Shown here: piece by piece, positions 53,301 to 61,382 of the stretch
Layout: each line of letters opens with the position of its first letter
Position numbering within the stretch: the stretch's first letter is position 1
Assembly: GCF_024397915.1 (NCBI RefSeq)
Contig: NZ_CP073347.1
Coordinates: 2,666,001-2,730,000, forward strand
Direction: 5' to 3'
Source: Marinobacterium rhizophilum
GTDB lineage: Bacteria; Pseudomonadota; Gammaproteobacteria; Pseudomonadales; Balneatricaceae
Length of the DNA stretch: 64,000 nucleotides
Translations under genes and position numbers: made by a program
The notes under the pieces: model-generated
Seen by the model: the letters and a program-made list of their open reading frames with translations, nothing else
Databases searched by the model: none
Told to the model about the DNA's origin: nothing

Positions 53301-54975
53301 CCTGGCGCAGCGAAAAGGGGTGCAGCTCACGCTATTCGTTGATCCCAGGATTCCTGCCCGGGTGTTGGGAGATGCCCTGCGGTTACGCCAGGTACTGATC
53401 AACCTGGTCAACAATGCCATCAAGTTTTCCTCCACCGGGGACAACCAGGGCCGTGTTGCGGTGCGTGTGGATCTTATTGACACAGACCCGGACGATCCTC
53501 TGCTCGAGTTCTGCGTTACCGACAATGGCATCGGCATGGACTCCCGTACCCAGGCGCAGCTCTTCAGGCCCTTTACCCAGGCTGATGCATCCACCACCCG
53601 ACGCTTTGGCGGCACCGGTCTGGGACTGACCATCGCCAAAGACCTGGTCACCCTGATGGAGGGGACCATCTCGGTTCGCAGCGCCCCGAACAATGGATCC
53701 ACCTTCAGGGTGCGGCTGCCGCTTGTCCCGCTGGCAACAACGCCCTCCTGTACGGAGACACCGCCCTTGCTGCGCGGACTTCACTGCCTGGTCATAGGCC
53801 ATCAGGCGGGGCTGCTGCAGGACCTGGCCACCTACCTTGAGCATGCCGACGCCACCGTCGAGCGCGCCAGAGATATAGAGGCTCTCCGTCAGCGCCAAAG
53901 CATCACACCGATGCAAGGGCTATGGGTCTGGATCCTTGACAGAACGTGCAGCGATCTGCGCGGGGACGAACTGGAAGCCGTTGCGAGCACCCAGTCGCAG
54001 GCTGACATCCGCTTCGTCCTGATCGAGCAGGGACAACGCCGCGCGCCCCGCCTGATCGCCGAGAATCTCGTAAAAATAGACGGCAACAGCCTGGCTCGAC
54101 GCACCTTTTACGAAACGGTCATGATGGCTGCTGGCTGGCGGCCACCCACCAGGCAAGAGGCACCCATCGTCAAGAAAAGCGATCTGCAGCCGGTCTCCCG
54201 CACCCGGGCACTGCAACAGCGCAACCTGATTCTGGTGGCCGAAGACAACGAAACCAACCAAAAGGTGATTCAGCGCCAGCTCAGTCTGCTGGGGTTCGTC
54301 GCTGACATTGCCGCTGACGGCCAACAGGCGCTTAAATGCTGGGAACAGGGAGACTATGCCCTGATTCTTACTGATATCCATATGCCGAAAATGGATGGAT
54401 ATCAGCTAAGCCGCAGCATTCGCTCACTGGAAAATCCGCACGAGCACATCCCCATCATCGCCCTGACGGCCAACGTCCAGCGGGATGAGGCCGGGCGCTG
54501 CCTGGCCGCCGGAATGGACGATTACCTGAGCAAGCCGGCCCGGCTGGAAGAGCTGAAAACCACGCTGGGCAAATGGATGCCGTTGACTCCGCCTCCGCTA
54601 CAGGGCACGGAGGATGTGGTGCAGGCGCCCGTGCCCCCGGGCGATAGCCAGGCAGGCCCGATCGACATTGCCATCCTCGCCAGCCTCGTTGGCAGCGATA
54701 CGGAGGTTATCCATGATTTCCTGCGGGACTTCAGGCTCAGCGCCGCCGAAACCGCTGATGACCTGCTGCTCAACGCCGAGAACCAGCAATACGAGCAGGT
54801 GCGCGCCGCCACACACAAGCTTAAATCAGCAGCCTACGCGGTGGGTGCCGTTCAGCTCGGCGATCTTTGCATGCAGATAGAACAGCAGGACGATGCGGCC
54901 ACCCTGGCGGAGCTGCTGCCTCGCTTCAAGCGGGAAATGTCGGCGATCAACGAGTATCTGGACACCCTGGTGTGA
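50356..54975 (+). CDS. MASE1/CHASE-like hybrid histidine kinase, plus-strand paralogue
   Basis: A 1539-residue membrane kinase: MASE1-type region (about 30-220; PLWPAAGMALAILLMRGLRY, WLIWWAGDTLGVLLFYPLFL), CHASE-like domain (235-470), last helix (490-515), PAS (545-675), PAS (700-830), a coiled coil, HisKA with His903, HATPase (DNGIGMD, FGGTGLGLT), the receiver-like domain (RFVLIEQGQRRAPR), a receiver with Asp1340 and an HPt with His1487. The domain order is the same as in the minus-strand paralogues. The ATG at 50356 lacks a strong ribosome site, so the start could differ. The gene ends about 70 bp before a tRNA gene on the other strand. Confidence 0.88.
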   Translation: MTQQEAQHTALECKADNTHLTPVRYCLNVTQLTLAYMAVVLLGRLLILPPGFVSPLWPAAGMALAILLMRGLRYWPAIWLGTVLVALVQGSSISPPGIIIASGPTLQALLGAWLSRRLFDTSMPDSGDRRLWAFLLVNGPLVCVFAATLGVATRYLTGALAQDQAMGQWLIWWAGDTLGVLLFYPLFLCLFRSKASHWASLRIQVLVPLLMTAAVLATGLLSLLKLAESESWTETAQKLNLAYEQQLESVAALPQLLEDIAYFYSAEKAIQPGQFNALAALAMSKHDFVAIAWVPVVTQAKRPSFEAAQQLQITEHSPGQGWVAAAERPVYYPIQSVVSMQGDSRFPGYDPGSNAIRRTTLEQARDSGKTVASEPTSLLALDIPGTLIFVPVYEPGFRPASASVQARRTALRGFVLGVVSLEMLLGPARDTLRAEGVLLRLTDVTHPDAPFVLDDTLLSGTAAKWQQTTEFSGRSWRVELQPVASHWQPGRSPAVRFYLLFQVFAALMVAGATLSSAGRNLTTSNTVRDRTRELETELGVRKSTEISLSTTRQLLENALDISHMADWEFSIDSNSYTFNERFYRLLGTTAEREGGYTLSQDQYLREFCHPDDIERVKREMNQHQSRPPVPGTVIQLEHRILRRDGAVRHLIVRSGYASDANGKIVGIRGVNQDITELKQTEARLRQKTQQLHSLNAELEQRVELRTTALRQQQYWNQLLLDNLGEGVVTCDVEGNINMMNRASRSWRGKDENSSDFAQFGKTYRLLHADGKTPLTQSERPMRRALAGEQVRDQNVILLYRDMPPRNLLASAAPLIDAAGQTLGAVLIMRDITDFQQTMEELQRTSEQLQAANFEIDMERRMLAERIKERTQELTETNRRLTLAKSEADSANEAKSAFLATMSHEIRTPMNGVIGMLDVLEQSSLLSHQVEIVDLIHDSALSLLAIIDDILDFSKIEAGQLTLEREPMSIEELVEKVCQLLRRLAQRKGVQLTLFVDPRIPARVLGDALRLRQVLINLVNNAIKFSSTGDNQGRVAVRVDLIDTDPDDPLLEFCVTDNGIGMDSRTQAQLFRPFTQADASTTRRFGGTGLGLTIAKDLVTLMEGTISVRSAPNNGSTFRVRLPLVPLATTPSCTETPPLLRGLHCLVIGHQAGLLQDLATYLEHADATVERARDIEALRQRQSITPMQGLWVWILDRTCSDLRGDELEAVASTQSQADIRFVLIEQGQRRAPRLIAENLVKIDGNSLARRTFYETVMMAAGWRPPTRQEAPIVKKSDLQPVSRTRALQQRNLILVAEDNETNQKVIQRQLSLLGFVADIAADGQQALKCWEQGDYALILTDIHMPKMDGYQLSRSIRSLENPHEHIPIIALTANVQRDEAGRCLAAGMDDYLSKPARLEELKTTLGKWMPLTPPPLQGTEDVVQAPVPPGDSQAGPIDIAILASLVGSDTEVIHDFLRDFRLSAAETADDLLLNAENQQYEQVRAATHKLKSAAYAVGAVQLGDLCMQIEQQDDAATLAELLPRFKREMSAINEYLDTLV

Positions 54976-55046
54976 TGCACAGGGCTGGACAGGCAGCGTC
55001 AGACAGATTTGTGCAGGCGTGTTGCGGTGGGATAAGTGGCAAGCAA

Positions 55047-55123
<77 letters not shown>

Positions 55124-55607
55124 TTGAACTGCGACGCTGACCTGTTCGAGACATGCCTGCGCCCACAACTGGAAAGCTGCGGTTTCACACCGCTGAATGA
55201 CGGGACACCAAGCCTCCCGTAGCCTTCAACCGGGCTAGTGCCCTTCCAGCGCGGGGAATCCTATTGCATTCCCCCCCCGGCGTCAACCAAGGCGCGGCGC
55301 CCACTGCTACCTCAGCCACTCGAGGCATATACCCGGCTCAACAGACCCGCGCCGGAGCTCGCGGTCTTGGAGACTGTTTAGGATCTATTTGCCCGACTGC
55401 GTTGCCGCCCCTAAAAATGCCAGACAACGCGTATGCAAGCCAGGCCTGCAATGCGCGAACGGCCATGACGCTGGCATAGCAACAGCATCCCGGCCACGGC
55501 TGCAATGGCAGCGTCATGACCGGAAAAGTCACGCCACTCTATTGAAATCTAAATAATAACGATTATCATTGGCAACTTGATTCCAAACCAGTCAGCCGGA
55601 GCTTAAC
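55124..55607. other. Intergenic region upstream of the exb operon
   Basis: This 484-bp gap between the tRNA 5' side and exbB contains no supported gene. A C8 run lies near 55268. The last 60 bp are AT-rich and contain the Fur-box candidate, so the exbB promoter is probably there. Nothing else is recognised. Confidence 0.55.
55552..55570 (+). promoter_or_regulatory. Candidate Fur box upstream of exbB
   Basis: The 19-mer AATAATAACGATTATCATT resembles the Fur consensus built on GATAATGATAATCATTATC. It lies 38 bp before the exbB start, ahead of a complete Ton/siderophore gene set, so iron repression is the natural reading. Confidence 0.75.
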
Positions 55608-56498
55608 GTGGAACCCTCAATGGAGACAGCAACGCCCGTTGCGCAGGAAGCAAACATCCAGGGTGCCCCCACCCCCCATGCGCCCACGGATACGAGTGCC
55701 AGCCTGCCCAACAGCCCGGCAAGCGAAACGGCTGACACCGCGACCACCGGACTGGCACCTACCGAGCAGCCGGCTGCAGATGCGGTTACCGGCCTGCCTG
55801 TACCCGACAGCCTCAATGGCGTGGAGCCCCTGACACTGCTGGATCAGCTGCAGCAGTTTCTCAGCGTCGGCGGCCCCGTTGTCTGGATTCTGCTGGGCTT
55901 TTCCGTCATCGCCCTGAGCATCCTGTTGCTCAAGATCTGGCAGTTCACACTGCTGCGACCCGAATCCAGCCCGCGCCTAGAACACAGCCTCAAGCTCTGG
56001 CGTGCCTCAAGGTGCGACGAAGCCCTGGAGACGATCAAGGGTCAGGGGCCGATCAATGAGGTGGTATCCCTGGCGATGACCGGGCTGCAAAACGGCGGCG
56101 ACAGCCCCCGCCTGCGGGACGAACTGGAACGTGTCGCCACCTTGCGCCTGAATCAGCTGCGCGCCTTTTTACGCCCCCTTGAAGTCATTGCCATGCTGAG
56201 CCCGCTGCTGGGGCTGCTGGGCACAGTGCTGGGCATGATTGGCGCTTTCCAGCAGATGGAAGCCGCCGGTAACCAGGTTGATCCGTCCGTGCTGTCCGGG
56301 GGGATCTGGCAGGCTCTGCTCACCACCGCCGTCGGTATCGCCGTGGCGATTCCGGTGACCCTGGCCCACAGCTGGCTGGAGCGCAAAACCGAGCGGGTTG
56401 CTGCCTTGATGAGTGATACCGTCACCCGGGTTTTTACCAGTGCACCGCCCCTCAAGACCGCTCAGGAAAACACCGAGAACCTGCGCCATGCGGCTTGA
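55608..56498 (+). CDS. exbB: ExbB-type proton channel subunit with N-terminal extension
   Basis: ExbB forms the inner-membrane pentamer that converts proton motive force into TonB movement. The conserved part starts at about residue 78 (LDQLQQFLSVGGPVVWILLG then FSVIALSILLLKIWQF) and has the MotA/TolQ/ExbB helices IAMLSPLLGLLGTVLGMIGA and GGIWQALLTTAVGIAVAIPV. The first about 75 residues are a Thr/Ala/Pro-rich extension, probably unstructured. GTG at 55608 has GGAG about 6 bp upstream. The following exbD overlaps it by 11 bp. Confidence 0.93.
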   Translation: MEPSMETATPVAQEANIQGAPTPHAPTDTSASLPNSPASETADTATTGLAPTEQPAADAVTGLPVPDSLNGVEPLTLLDQLQQFLSVGGPVVWILLGFSVIALSILLLKIWQFTLLRPESSPRLEHSLKLWRASRCDEALETIKGQGPINEVVSLAMTGLQNGGDSPRLRDELERVATLRLNQLRAFLRPLEVIAMLSPLLGLLGTVLGMIGAFQQMEAAGNQVDPSVLSGGIWQALLTTAVGIAVAIPVTLAHSWLERKTERVAALMSDTVTRVFTSAPPLKTAQENTENLRHAA

Positions 56499-56880
56499 AC
56501 TGGCCGCGCCTGCGCGCCGGCGTGCCATCAGCTTGACGCCGCTGATTGATGTCGTCTTTATACTGCTGCTGTTTTTCATGCTGTCGTCCACCTTCACCCA
56601 GTGGCGTCAGCTCGACCTGGCGGTGCCCGGTACCGGTGCCGCAACGCCACCGGCACAGCACCCGGTGCGGCTGCTGTCCGACGGCGGACACTTTCGCCTG
56701 GACGGCGTCGAGTTTGATGTACAGGACAGCGTGGCGCTGGCGCAACATATCCGCGGGCAGGAGCAGGATCTCTTTGTGATCAGTGCCGACAGCGGCATCG
56801 CCACCCAGGCCATGGTCAGCCTGCTGGACGCTCTCAAGACCGCTGGCGCACGACAGCTATCACTGGCACAGACACCATGA
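56488..56880 (+). CDS. exbD: ExbD-type subunit 1 (with membrane Asp)
   Basis: ExbD is the single-span partner of ExbB. The 130-residue protein begins MRLELAAPARRRAISLTPLI and carries the essential membrane Asp (Asp21 in LTPLIDVVFILLLFFMLSS), then a periplasmic domain of about 85 residues. The start overlaps exbB; an open frame further upstream is the exbB gene read in another frame. It is coupled through ATGA to a second exbD. Confidence 0.93.
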   Translation: MRLELAAPARRRAISLTPLIDVVFILLLFFMLSSTFTQWRQLDLAVPGTGAATPPAQHPVRLLSDGGHFRLDGVEFDVQDSVALAQHIRGQEQDLFVISADSGIATQAMVSLLDALKTAGARQLSLAQTP

Positions 56881-57308
56881 AATTCGACATAAAAACCGCG
56901 CCGCGTAGCACCGGCCGGGATGACAACCTGATTCCGCTGATTAACGTTGTGTTTCTTATGCTGATCTTTTTTATGGTAGCCGGAACCATCAGCCGCTCCG
57001 ATACCATTGCCATTAATCCGCCGGCATCACAGAGCGAATTAAAATCCCTGGAGCAGGCGCCGATTATAATCCTGCTGTCTTCGGCCGGAGATCTATATAT
57101 GGATGATATGGAACTGGAATCCGAGCAATTAAAAACCAGTATTGCCAGCGCGCTGGATAATAGCCAGGACCCGCAGGCACTGTCGGTATTACTCAAGGTG
57201 GATGCGACCACTCCGGTGGACATACTGCTGCAAACCCTGTCGCAGATAAAGGCCGCCGGCATGCTGAAGGTCTCCCTGGCCACCCGCGTGGCGGAGCGCC
57301 CGGCATGA
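56877..57308 (+). CDS. exbD: ExbD-type subunit 2 (membrane Asp replaced by Asn)
   Basis: A second ExbD-family protein, 143 residues, coupled to both neighbours by ATGA overlaps. The transmembrane segment (DDNLIPLINVVFLMLIFFMV) aligns with that of ExbD1 but has Asn23 where proton-conducting ExbD, TolR and MotB have Asp; the codon is AAC. The periplasmic domain is normal in length. It may form a heteromer with ExbD1, or play a structural role only. Confidence 0.9.
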   Translation: MKFDIKTAPRSTGRDDNLIPLINVVFLMLIFFMVAGTISRSDTIAINPPASQSELKSLEQAPIIILLSSAGDLYMDDMELESEQLKTSIASALDNSQDPQALSVLLKVDATTPVDILLQTLSQIKAAGMLKVSLATRVAERPA

Positions 57309-58099
57309 TCCGCCCGCACCACTGGATGATTGCTCTGGGGATTGCCCTTGGCGTGCACCTGGTAGCCCTGGGCCTGGTGCTTGCCCGTGAACCCGCCGAA
57401 GGCGCCCGCGCACCCGGCGAGCAGGGTATCGAGATCGATCTTGGCATGCTCGGCGACCTGGGGGCCCAGACGCAGAACCAGCAGGCGGCCGAGCCTGAAC
57501 CCGCGCCTGAAACACCCGTCGAGGTGCCGCAGCCGGAGATTGAAACGCCCGCCGCCCCTCCGACTCCAGAGCCTGAGCCGGAGGCCATGCCTGAGCCTGT
57601 TACTGCGAAACAGACGCCGGAACTGACCGTCAAACCCAAGCCCAAACCGCAGCCAAAACCCAGGCCGGTGGCCGCAAAGCCCGCCACCACAGAGCCAGTG
57701 GCGGCCCCGGCACCCGCACAGACGCGCAGTGATACGGGGAGTGACAGCAGCGAGAGTCGACGCATGACCACCGGCAGCCAGAATGCGCTGAGCTCCGGCG
57801 GTAATCCGGGGGCCGAGCAGTCCTACTATGCACTGATCGCGGCGCGCCTGGCACAACACAAGCGCTACCCCATTCGGGCTCGCAGAAAAGGTGAGGAAGG
57901 TATCGCCCGGCTATTTTTTATTCTCGATCGCCAGGGCAGCGTTATTGAATACAGGCTGACAGAAAGCTCCGGCCATAAAACCCTGGACCGCGCCGTTATC
58001 AATATGCTGAAAAGCGCAACACCGCTGCCGGCATTCCCGGCGGATATGACGATGGAAACGCTCACGATCAATATACCGGTGGCCTTTTCCATTAACTGA
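57305..58099 (+). CDS. tonB: TonB energy transducer
   Basis: TonB links ExbB/ExbD to outer-membrane receptors. The 264-residue product has an N-terminal membrane anchor (HWMIALGIALGVHLVALGLV), a Pro/Glu-Pro/Lys periplasmic spacer (about 60-145; PEPEPEAMPEPV, KPKPKPQPKPRPV) and a C-terminal TonB domain (YYALIAARLAQHKRYPIRAR, EEGIARLFFILDRQGSVIEY, LDRAVINMLKSATPLPAFP). It overlaps exbD2 by ATGA and completes exbB-exbD-exbD-tonB. Confidence 0.94.
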   Translation: MIRPHHWMIALGIALGVHLVALGLVLAREPAEGARAPGEQGIEIDLGMLGDLGAQTQNQQAAEPEPAPETPVEVPQPEIETPAAPPTPEPEPEAMPEPVTAKQTPELTVKPKPKPQPKPRPVAAKPATTEPVAAPAPAQTRSDTGSDSSESRRMTTGSQNALSSGGNPGAEQSYYALIAARLAQHKRYPIRARRKGEEGIARLFFILDRQGSVIEYRLTESSGHKTLDRAVINMLKSATPLPAFPADMTMETLTINIPVAFSIN

Positions 58100-58224
58100 A
58101 AAGCCACCTCGCCTCTGAATTCGCTGTAAAGGCGACTGATACTTCAGTCAAAAACACAAGCCCAGGCATGGCTGCCCGCACCGCGGTGGCCGGGCATTCC
58201 TGTGCCTAAATCAAGGAAAGTACA

Positions 58225-60483
58225 GTGTCAGAAAAAATGTCAGACAGCACAATCCAGCCCAGCACAAACCGGACTCCAATCAGTCTGCGCCGGGAGCGGG
58301 AGTTCAGCCGCAGCGCCCTGGCCGGCAGCCTGACCCTGGCGATTTCCAGCGCCATGATCGGCAGCGTACAGGCCGAGGAAGTCTCGCTGGATACCCTGGT
58401 GATCGAGGACGGTCGCATTGCCGCCGATGCCAACCCCTACGCCGAGCCCGATGCGCCCTACAAGGCCAAACGCAGCGCCGACAGCCGCCGTGTACGGGAC
58501 ATCGCCGACACGCCCCAGACCATGACGGTGCTGACCAAGTCCCTGATCGAGGAATCCGGCAAGACCGAGCTCAAGGACATCCTCAGCGCCCAGCCCGGCA
58601 TCACGCTGGGTACCGGCGAGGGCGGCAACTCCTTTGGCGATCGCTATATCATCCGCGGCTACGAAGCCCGCAACGATGTCTATACCGACGGTCTGCGTGA
58701 TCCCGGCCTCATCACCCGCGAAACCTTCGCGCTGGAACAGGTCGAAATTGCCAAGGGCCCCAGCTCCACCTTCGCCGGCCGTGGCTCTACCGGCGGCGCG
58801 GTCAACAGTGTCACCAAGAAGGCTTCGCTGGATGATGACTTCAGCAGTGTACAGGCGGGAATTGGCACTGATAGCTACCAGCGCTACAGCCTGGACAGCA
58901 ACAAGGTGGTCAGTGACGACCTTGCTATTCGCTTTAACGCCCTCTACACCGACGCCGATATTCCCGACCGGGCACCAGCCGACGAGCAACGCCAGGGCGC
59001 GCTGATCTCCGGTGTATTCCAGGCCACCGATGACCTGGAAATTTCCGCCGATTACTATTACTTCCGCGGCGATGACAAGACCGATGGCGGTACCTTCCTC
59101 ACCGACGGCAAGCCCGACAAGCGGGTACAGTACGTCGGCCAGGACGGGCTCGACTTCCAGGAAACCGCCGCCGATATCGCCACGCTGACGCTCGACTACC
59201 AGCTCAGCAATGAATTGCGCCTTGAGAACAAGACGCGCCTGGGCTCCACCAGCAACGACTACATCATATCCACCTACAGCACCCGCAGTGGGACCCTGCG
59301 CAATTTCACCGGCTGGCAGGAAAACGACTACCTTGGCAACCAGACCAACCTGATCCTGGATACCCGCCTGGGCGGCATGCGCCACACCCTGATCACCGGC
59401 ATCGAGTACGCCAGCGAAGATACCCAGGGCGGCAACTACAGCGTGACCACCGACAGCGTCTCGATCGATCCGTATAACCCGGACAACAGCAGCTGGGTAG
59501 GCTCCACCAGCCGCAACAGCGCCGCCACGGACCTGAACCTGACCACGATTTCGGCCTACGTGATGGATACCGTGACCCTGAACGATGACTGGGAAGTCTT
59601 CGGTGGACTGCGCTACGACCGTTTCGACTATGACCTCTGGGCGGCGGAAAAAACCAACCGTGACGGTTCCGTCACGCCCGAAACCACCTACCAGTACAGC
59701 GATGGCTTTGTAAACGGCCACCTGGGCGCGGTCTACTCGCCCTGGCAGCAGGGTAACGTCTACGCCAGCTGGAGCACGTCGTCCAACATCAACGGCGGTG
59801 AGTCCGACGCCGGTACCAGCTGTGGTTACGGTGGCCTCTGTACCGATGCCGACGGCAACTTCAGCGCCGCCGAGCCCGAGCAGTCCGTTAACCTGGAACT
59901 GGGCACCAAGTGGAACCTGATGGACGAGAAGCTGCTGCTCACCGCTGCCCTGTTCCAGACCACCAAGGATGATGTTATCGAGGACAACGGCGACTCCTAC
60001 TCCAGCGGTGGCAACCTCAACACCGGCAAGAACCGGGTCGAGGGTATCGAGCTGGGGTTGTCCGGCAACATGACCCCCAAACTCAGCGGCCAGTTCGGCA
60101 TCGCCCTGATGGACTCCGAGACCCTGGAGTCCTACAACGCCGACAATATCGGCAAGCCCAAGGCCAACTTTGCCGAAACCAGCGCCAACCTGCAGCTGCG
60201 CTACCAGGCCACTTCTGAGTTTGCCTTCGGCGGCACCGCCACCTACTCCAGCGAAATCTTTGGTGGCCAGCCCGATGCGGCAGCCAACACCAGCATTGAA
60301 CTGCCGGATTACTGGGTATTCGATGCCTTCGCCAGCTACGAATTCAGCCCGCAGCTGAGCGTACGCGCCAACATCCAGAACCTGCTGGACGAAGACTACT
60401 ACACTGCGGTCTATCGCGGCGGCAGCATCGTCTATATCGGCGATGGCCGTTCCGCCAACCTGAGCCTGAACTACAAGTTCTAA
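58225..60483 (+). CDS. fiu: TonB-dependent siderophore receptor (Fiu/PiuA-like)
   Basis: An outer-membrane receptor of 752 residues for ferric catecholate-type siderophores. GTG at 58225 follows AAGGAAAG. A long n-region leads to a signal peptide (ALAGSLTLAISSAMIGSVQA), a TonB-box-like VSLDTLVIEDG, the plug (RRVRDIADTPQTMTVLTKSL, DRYIIRGYEARNDVYTDGLR, GPSSTFAGRGSTGGAVNSVT) and a beta-barrel ending in Phe (ANLSLNYKF). The Fiu/PiuA assignment rests on similarity and on the piuC gene next to it. A hairpin (TGCCCG/CGGGCA) lies in its 125-bp leader; no separate Fur box was found there. Confidence 0.9.
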   Translation: MSEKMSDSTIQPSTNRTPISLRREREFSRSALAGSLTLAISSAMIGSVQAEEVSLDTLVIEDGRIAADANPYAEPDAPYKAKRSADSRRVRDIADTPQTMTVLTKSLIEESGKTELKDILSAQPGITLGTGEGGNSFGDRYIIRGYEARNDVYTDGLRDPGLITRETFALEQVEIAKGPSSTFAGRGSTGGAVNSVTKKASLDDDFSSVQAGIGTDSYQRYSLDSNKVVSDDLAIRFNALYTDADIPDRAPADEQRQGALISGVFQATDDLEISADYYYFRGDDKTDGGTFLTDGKPDKRVQYVGQDGLDFQETAADIATLTLDYQLSNELRLENKTRLGSTSNDYIISTYSTRSGTLRNFTGWQENDYLGNQTNLILDTRLGGMRHTLITGIEYASEDTQGGNYSVTTDSVSIDPYNPDNSSWVGSTSRNSAATDLNLTTISAYVMDTVTLNDDWEVFGGLRYDRFDYDLWAAEKTNRDGSVTPETTYQYSDGFVNGHLGAVYSPWQQGNVYASWSTSSNINGGESDAGTSCGYGGLCTDADGNFSAAEPEQSVNLELGTKWNLMDEKLLLTAALFQTTKDDVIEDNGDSYSSGGNLNTGKNRVEGIELGLSGNMTPKLSGQFGIALMDSETLESYNADNIGKPKANFAETSANLQLRYQATSEFAFGGTATYSSEIFGGQPDAAANTSIELPDYWVFDAFASYEFSPQLSVRANIQNLLDEDYYTAVYRGGSIVYIGDGRSANLSLNYKF

Positions 60484-60502
60484 GGCACAGTCGTGTTTCC
60501 CC

Positions 60503-60545
60503 GCCCGGCCGTCGTTCGCTCGCGAATGACGGCCGGGCCTTTTGC
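60503..60545 (+). terminator. Rho-independent terminator after the receptor gene
   Basis: A 16-bp stem with one G-T pair (GCCCGGCCGTCGTTCG with CGAATGACGGCCGGGC) and loop CTCG is followed by CTTTTGCCTTTT. It ends the receptor transcript. Confidence 0.9.
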
Positions 60546-60577
60546 CTTTTATCTGGCCCTTTTCACCGTTAACCTTG

Positions 60578-60633
60578 CCTTGCGCCTTTTCCCCTGCACC
60601 TTTTACCTTATGCCTTACACCTTTTACCTTATC
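60578..60633 (+). repeat. Heptamer-phased repeat tract D (upstream of piuC)
   Basis: Eight successive 7-mers, nearly all CCTTNNN: CCTTGCG, CCTTTTC, CCCTGCA, CCTTTTA, CCTTATG, CCTTACA, CCTTTTA, CCTTATC. The tract ends 4 bp before the piuC ribosome site. The grammar matches tract B in the flagellar region. Confidence 0.85.
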
Positions 60634-60646
60634 CCCCGGAGGCCGC

Positions 60647-61345
60647 TTGATTACCCCCATACGCTCGCTGCTCGACAGCACTCAGCTGGGCCAGATGCGC
60701 GCCCTGCTTGATCGTACCGATTGGGTCGATGGCCGCAGCAGCGCCGGCGCCCAGGCCCTTGCCGTCAAGCAGAACCGGCAACTGGCAGCCGACAACCCGC
60801 TGGCGCTGCAACTGGGCGAGGTTATTCTGGCCGCCCTGTCACGCCACCCGACCTTTATCTCGGCGGCATTGCCGCTGCGCATCATGCCGCCGTTGTTCAA
60901 CCGCTACGAAGCCGGCGAAAGCTATGGTCTGCATGTGGACAATGCCCTGCGCTTTAGCCCGCCAGACCGGCCAGGCCAGGCCGCGATACCGGTGCGCACC
61001 GACCTGTCGGCCACCCTGTTCCTGAGCGAGCCCGACGACTATGACGGCGGCGAACTGGAGATCGAATCCAGCTTTGGCGCCCAGAGCATCAAGCTGGCAG
61101 CCGGTGACCTGATTCTCTACCCCGCCAGCAGCCAGCACCGCGTCAGCGCCGTGACCCGGGGCTGTCGCACCTGTGCCGTATTCTGGGTGCAAAGCATGGT
61201 GCGCGAGAACCATCAGCGCGAAATGCTGTTCGATCTGGACCAGAGCGTACAGTCGCTCAGCGCAGAGCTTGGCCAGACCCATGAAGAGGTGTTGCGCCTG
61301 AGCGGCCTGTACCACAATCTGATCCGCCACTGGGCCGAGACCTGA
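60647..61345 (+). CDS. piuC: Fe(II)/2-oxoglutarate PKHD-type hydroxylase PiuC/YbiX
   Basis: A 232-residue dioxygenase normally paired with Fiu/PiuA-type receptors. The iron ligands are in HVDNALR (His, Asp) and SSQHRVSAV (His), with the 2-oxoglutarate Arg in VTRGCRT. Other family motifs are RTDWVDGRSSAGAQALAVKQ, PPLFNRYEAGESYGLHVD, DLSATLFLSEPDDYDGGELE and the C-terminal SGLYHNLIRHWAET. TTG at 60647 with GGAGG 4 bp upstream matches the YbiX start; the longer frame translates repeat tract D and the terminator. The physiological substrate of this family is not firmly established. Confidence 0.92.
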   Translation: MITPIRSLLDSTQLGQMRALLDRTDWVDGRSSAGAQALAVKQNRQLAADNPLALQLGEVILAALSRHPTFISAALPLRIMPPLFNRYEAGESYGLHVDNALRFSPPDRPGQAAIPVRTDLSATLFLSEPDDYDGGELEIESSFGAQSIKLAAGDLILYPASSQHRVSAVTRGCRTCAVFWVQSMVRENHQREMLFDLDQSVQSLSAELGQTHEEVLRLSGLYHNLIRHWAET

Positions 61346-61382
61346 GCCTTGTCCCCATATTGAGCAAAGCACGGAAAACCGC

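Noticed and set aside
58240..60681. An 813-codon open frame antisense to the siderophore receptor gene
   Set aside because: High-GC shadow of the receptor gene: Gly/Val-rich, no family motif, no ribosome site, and it crosses the terminator and repeat tract D.
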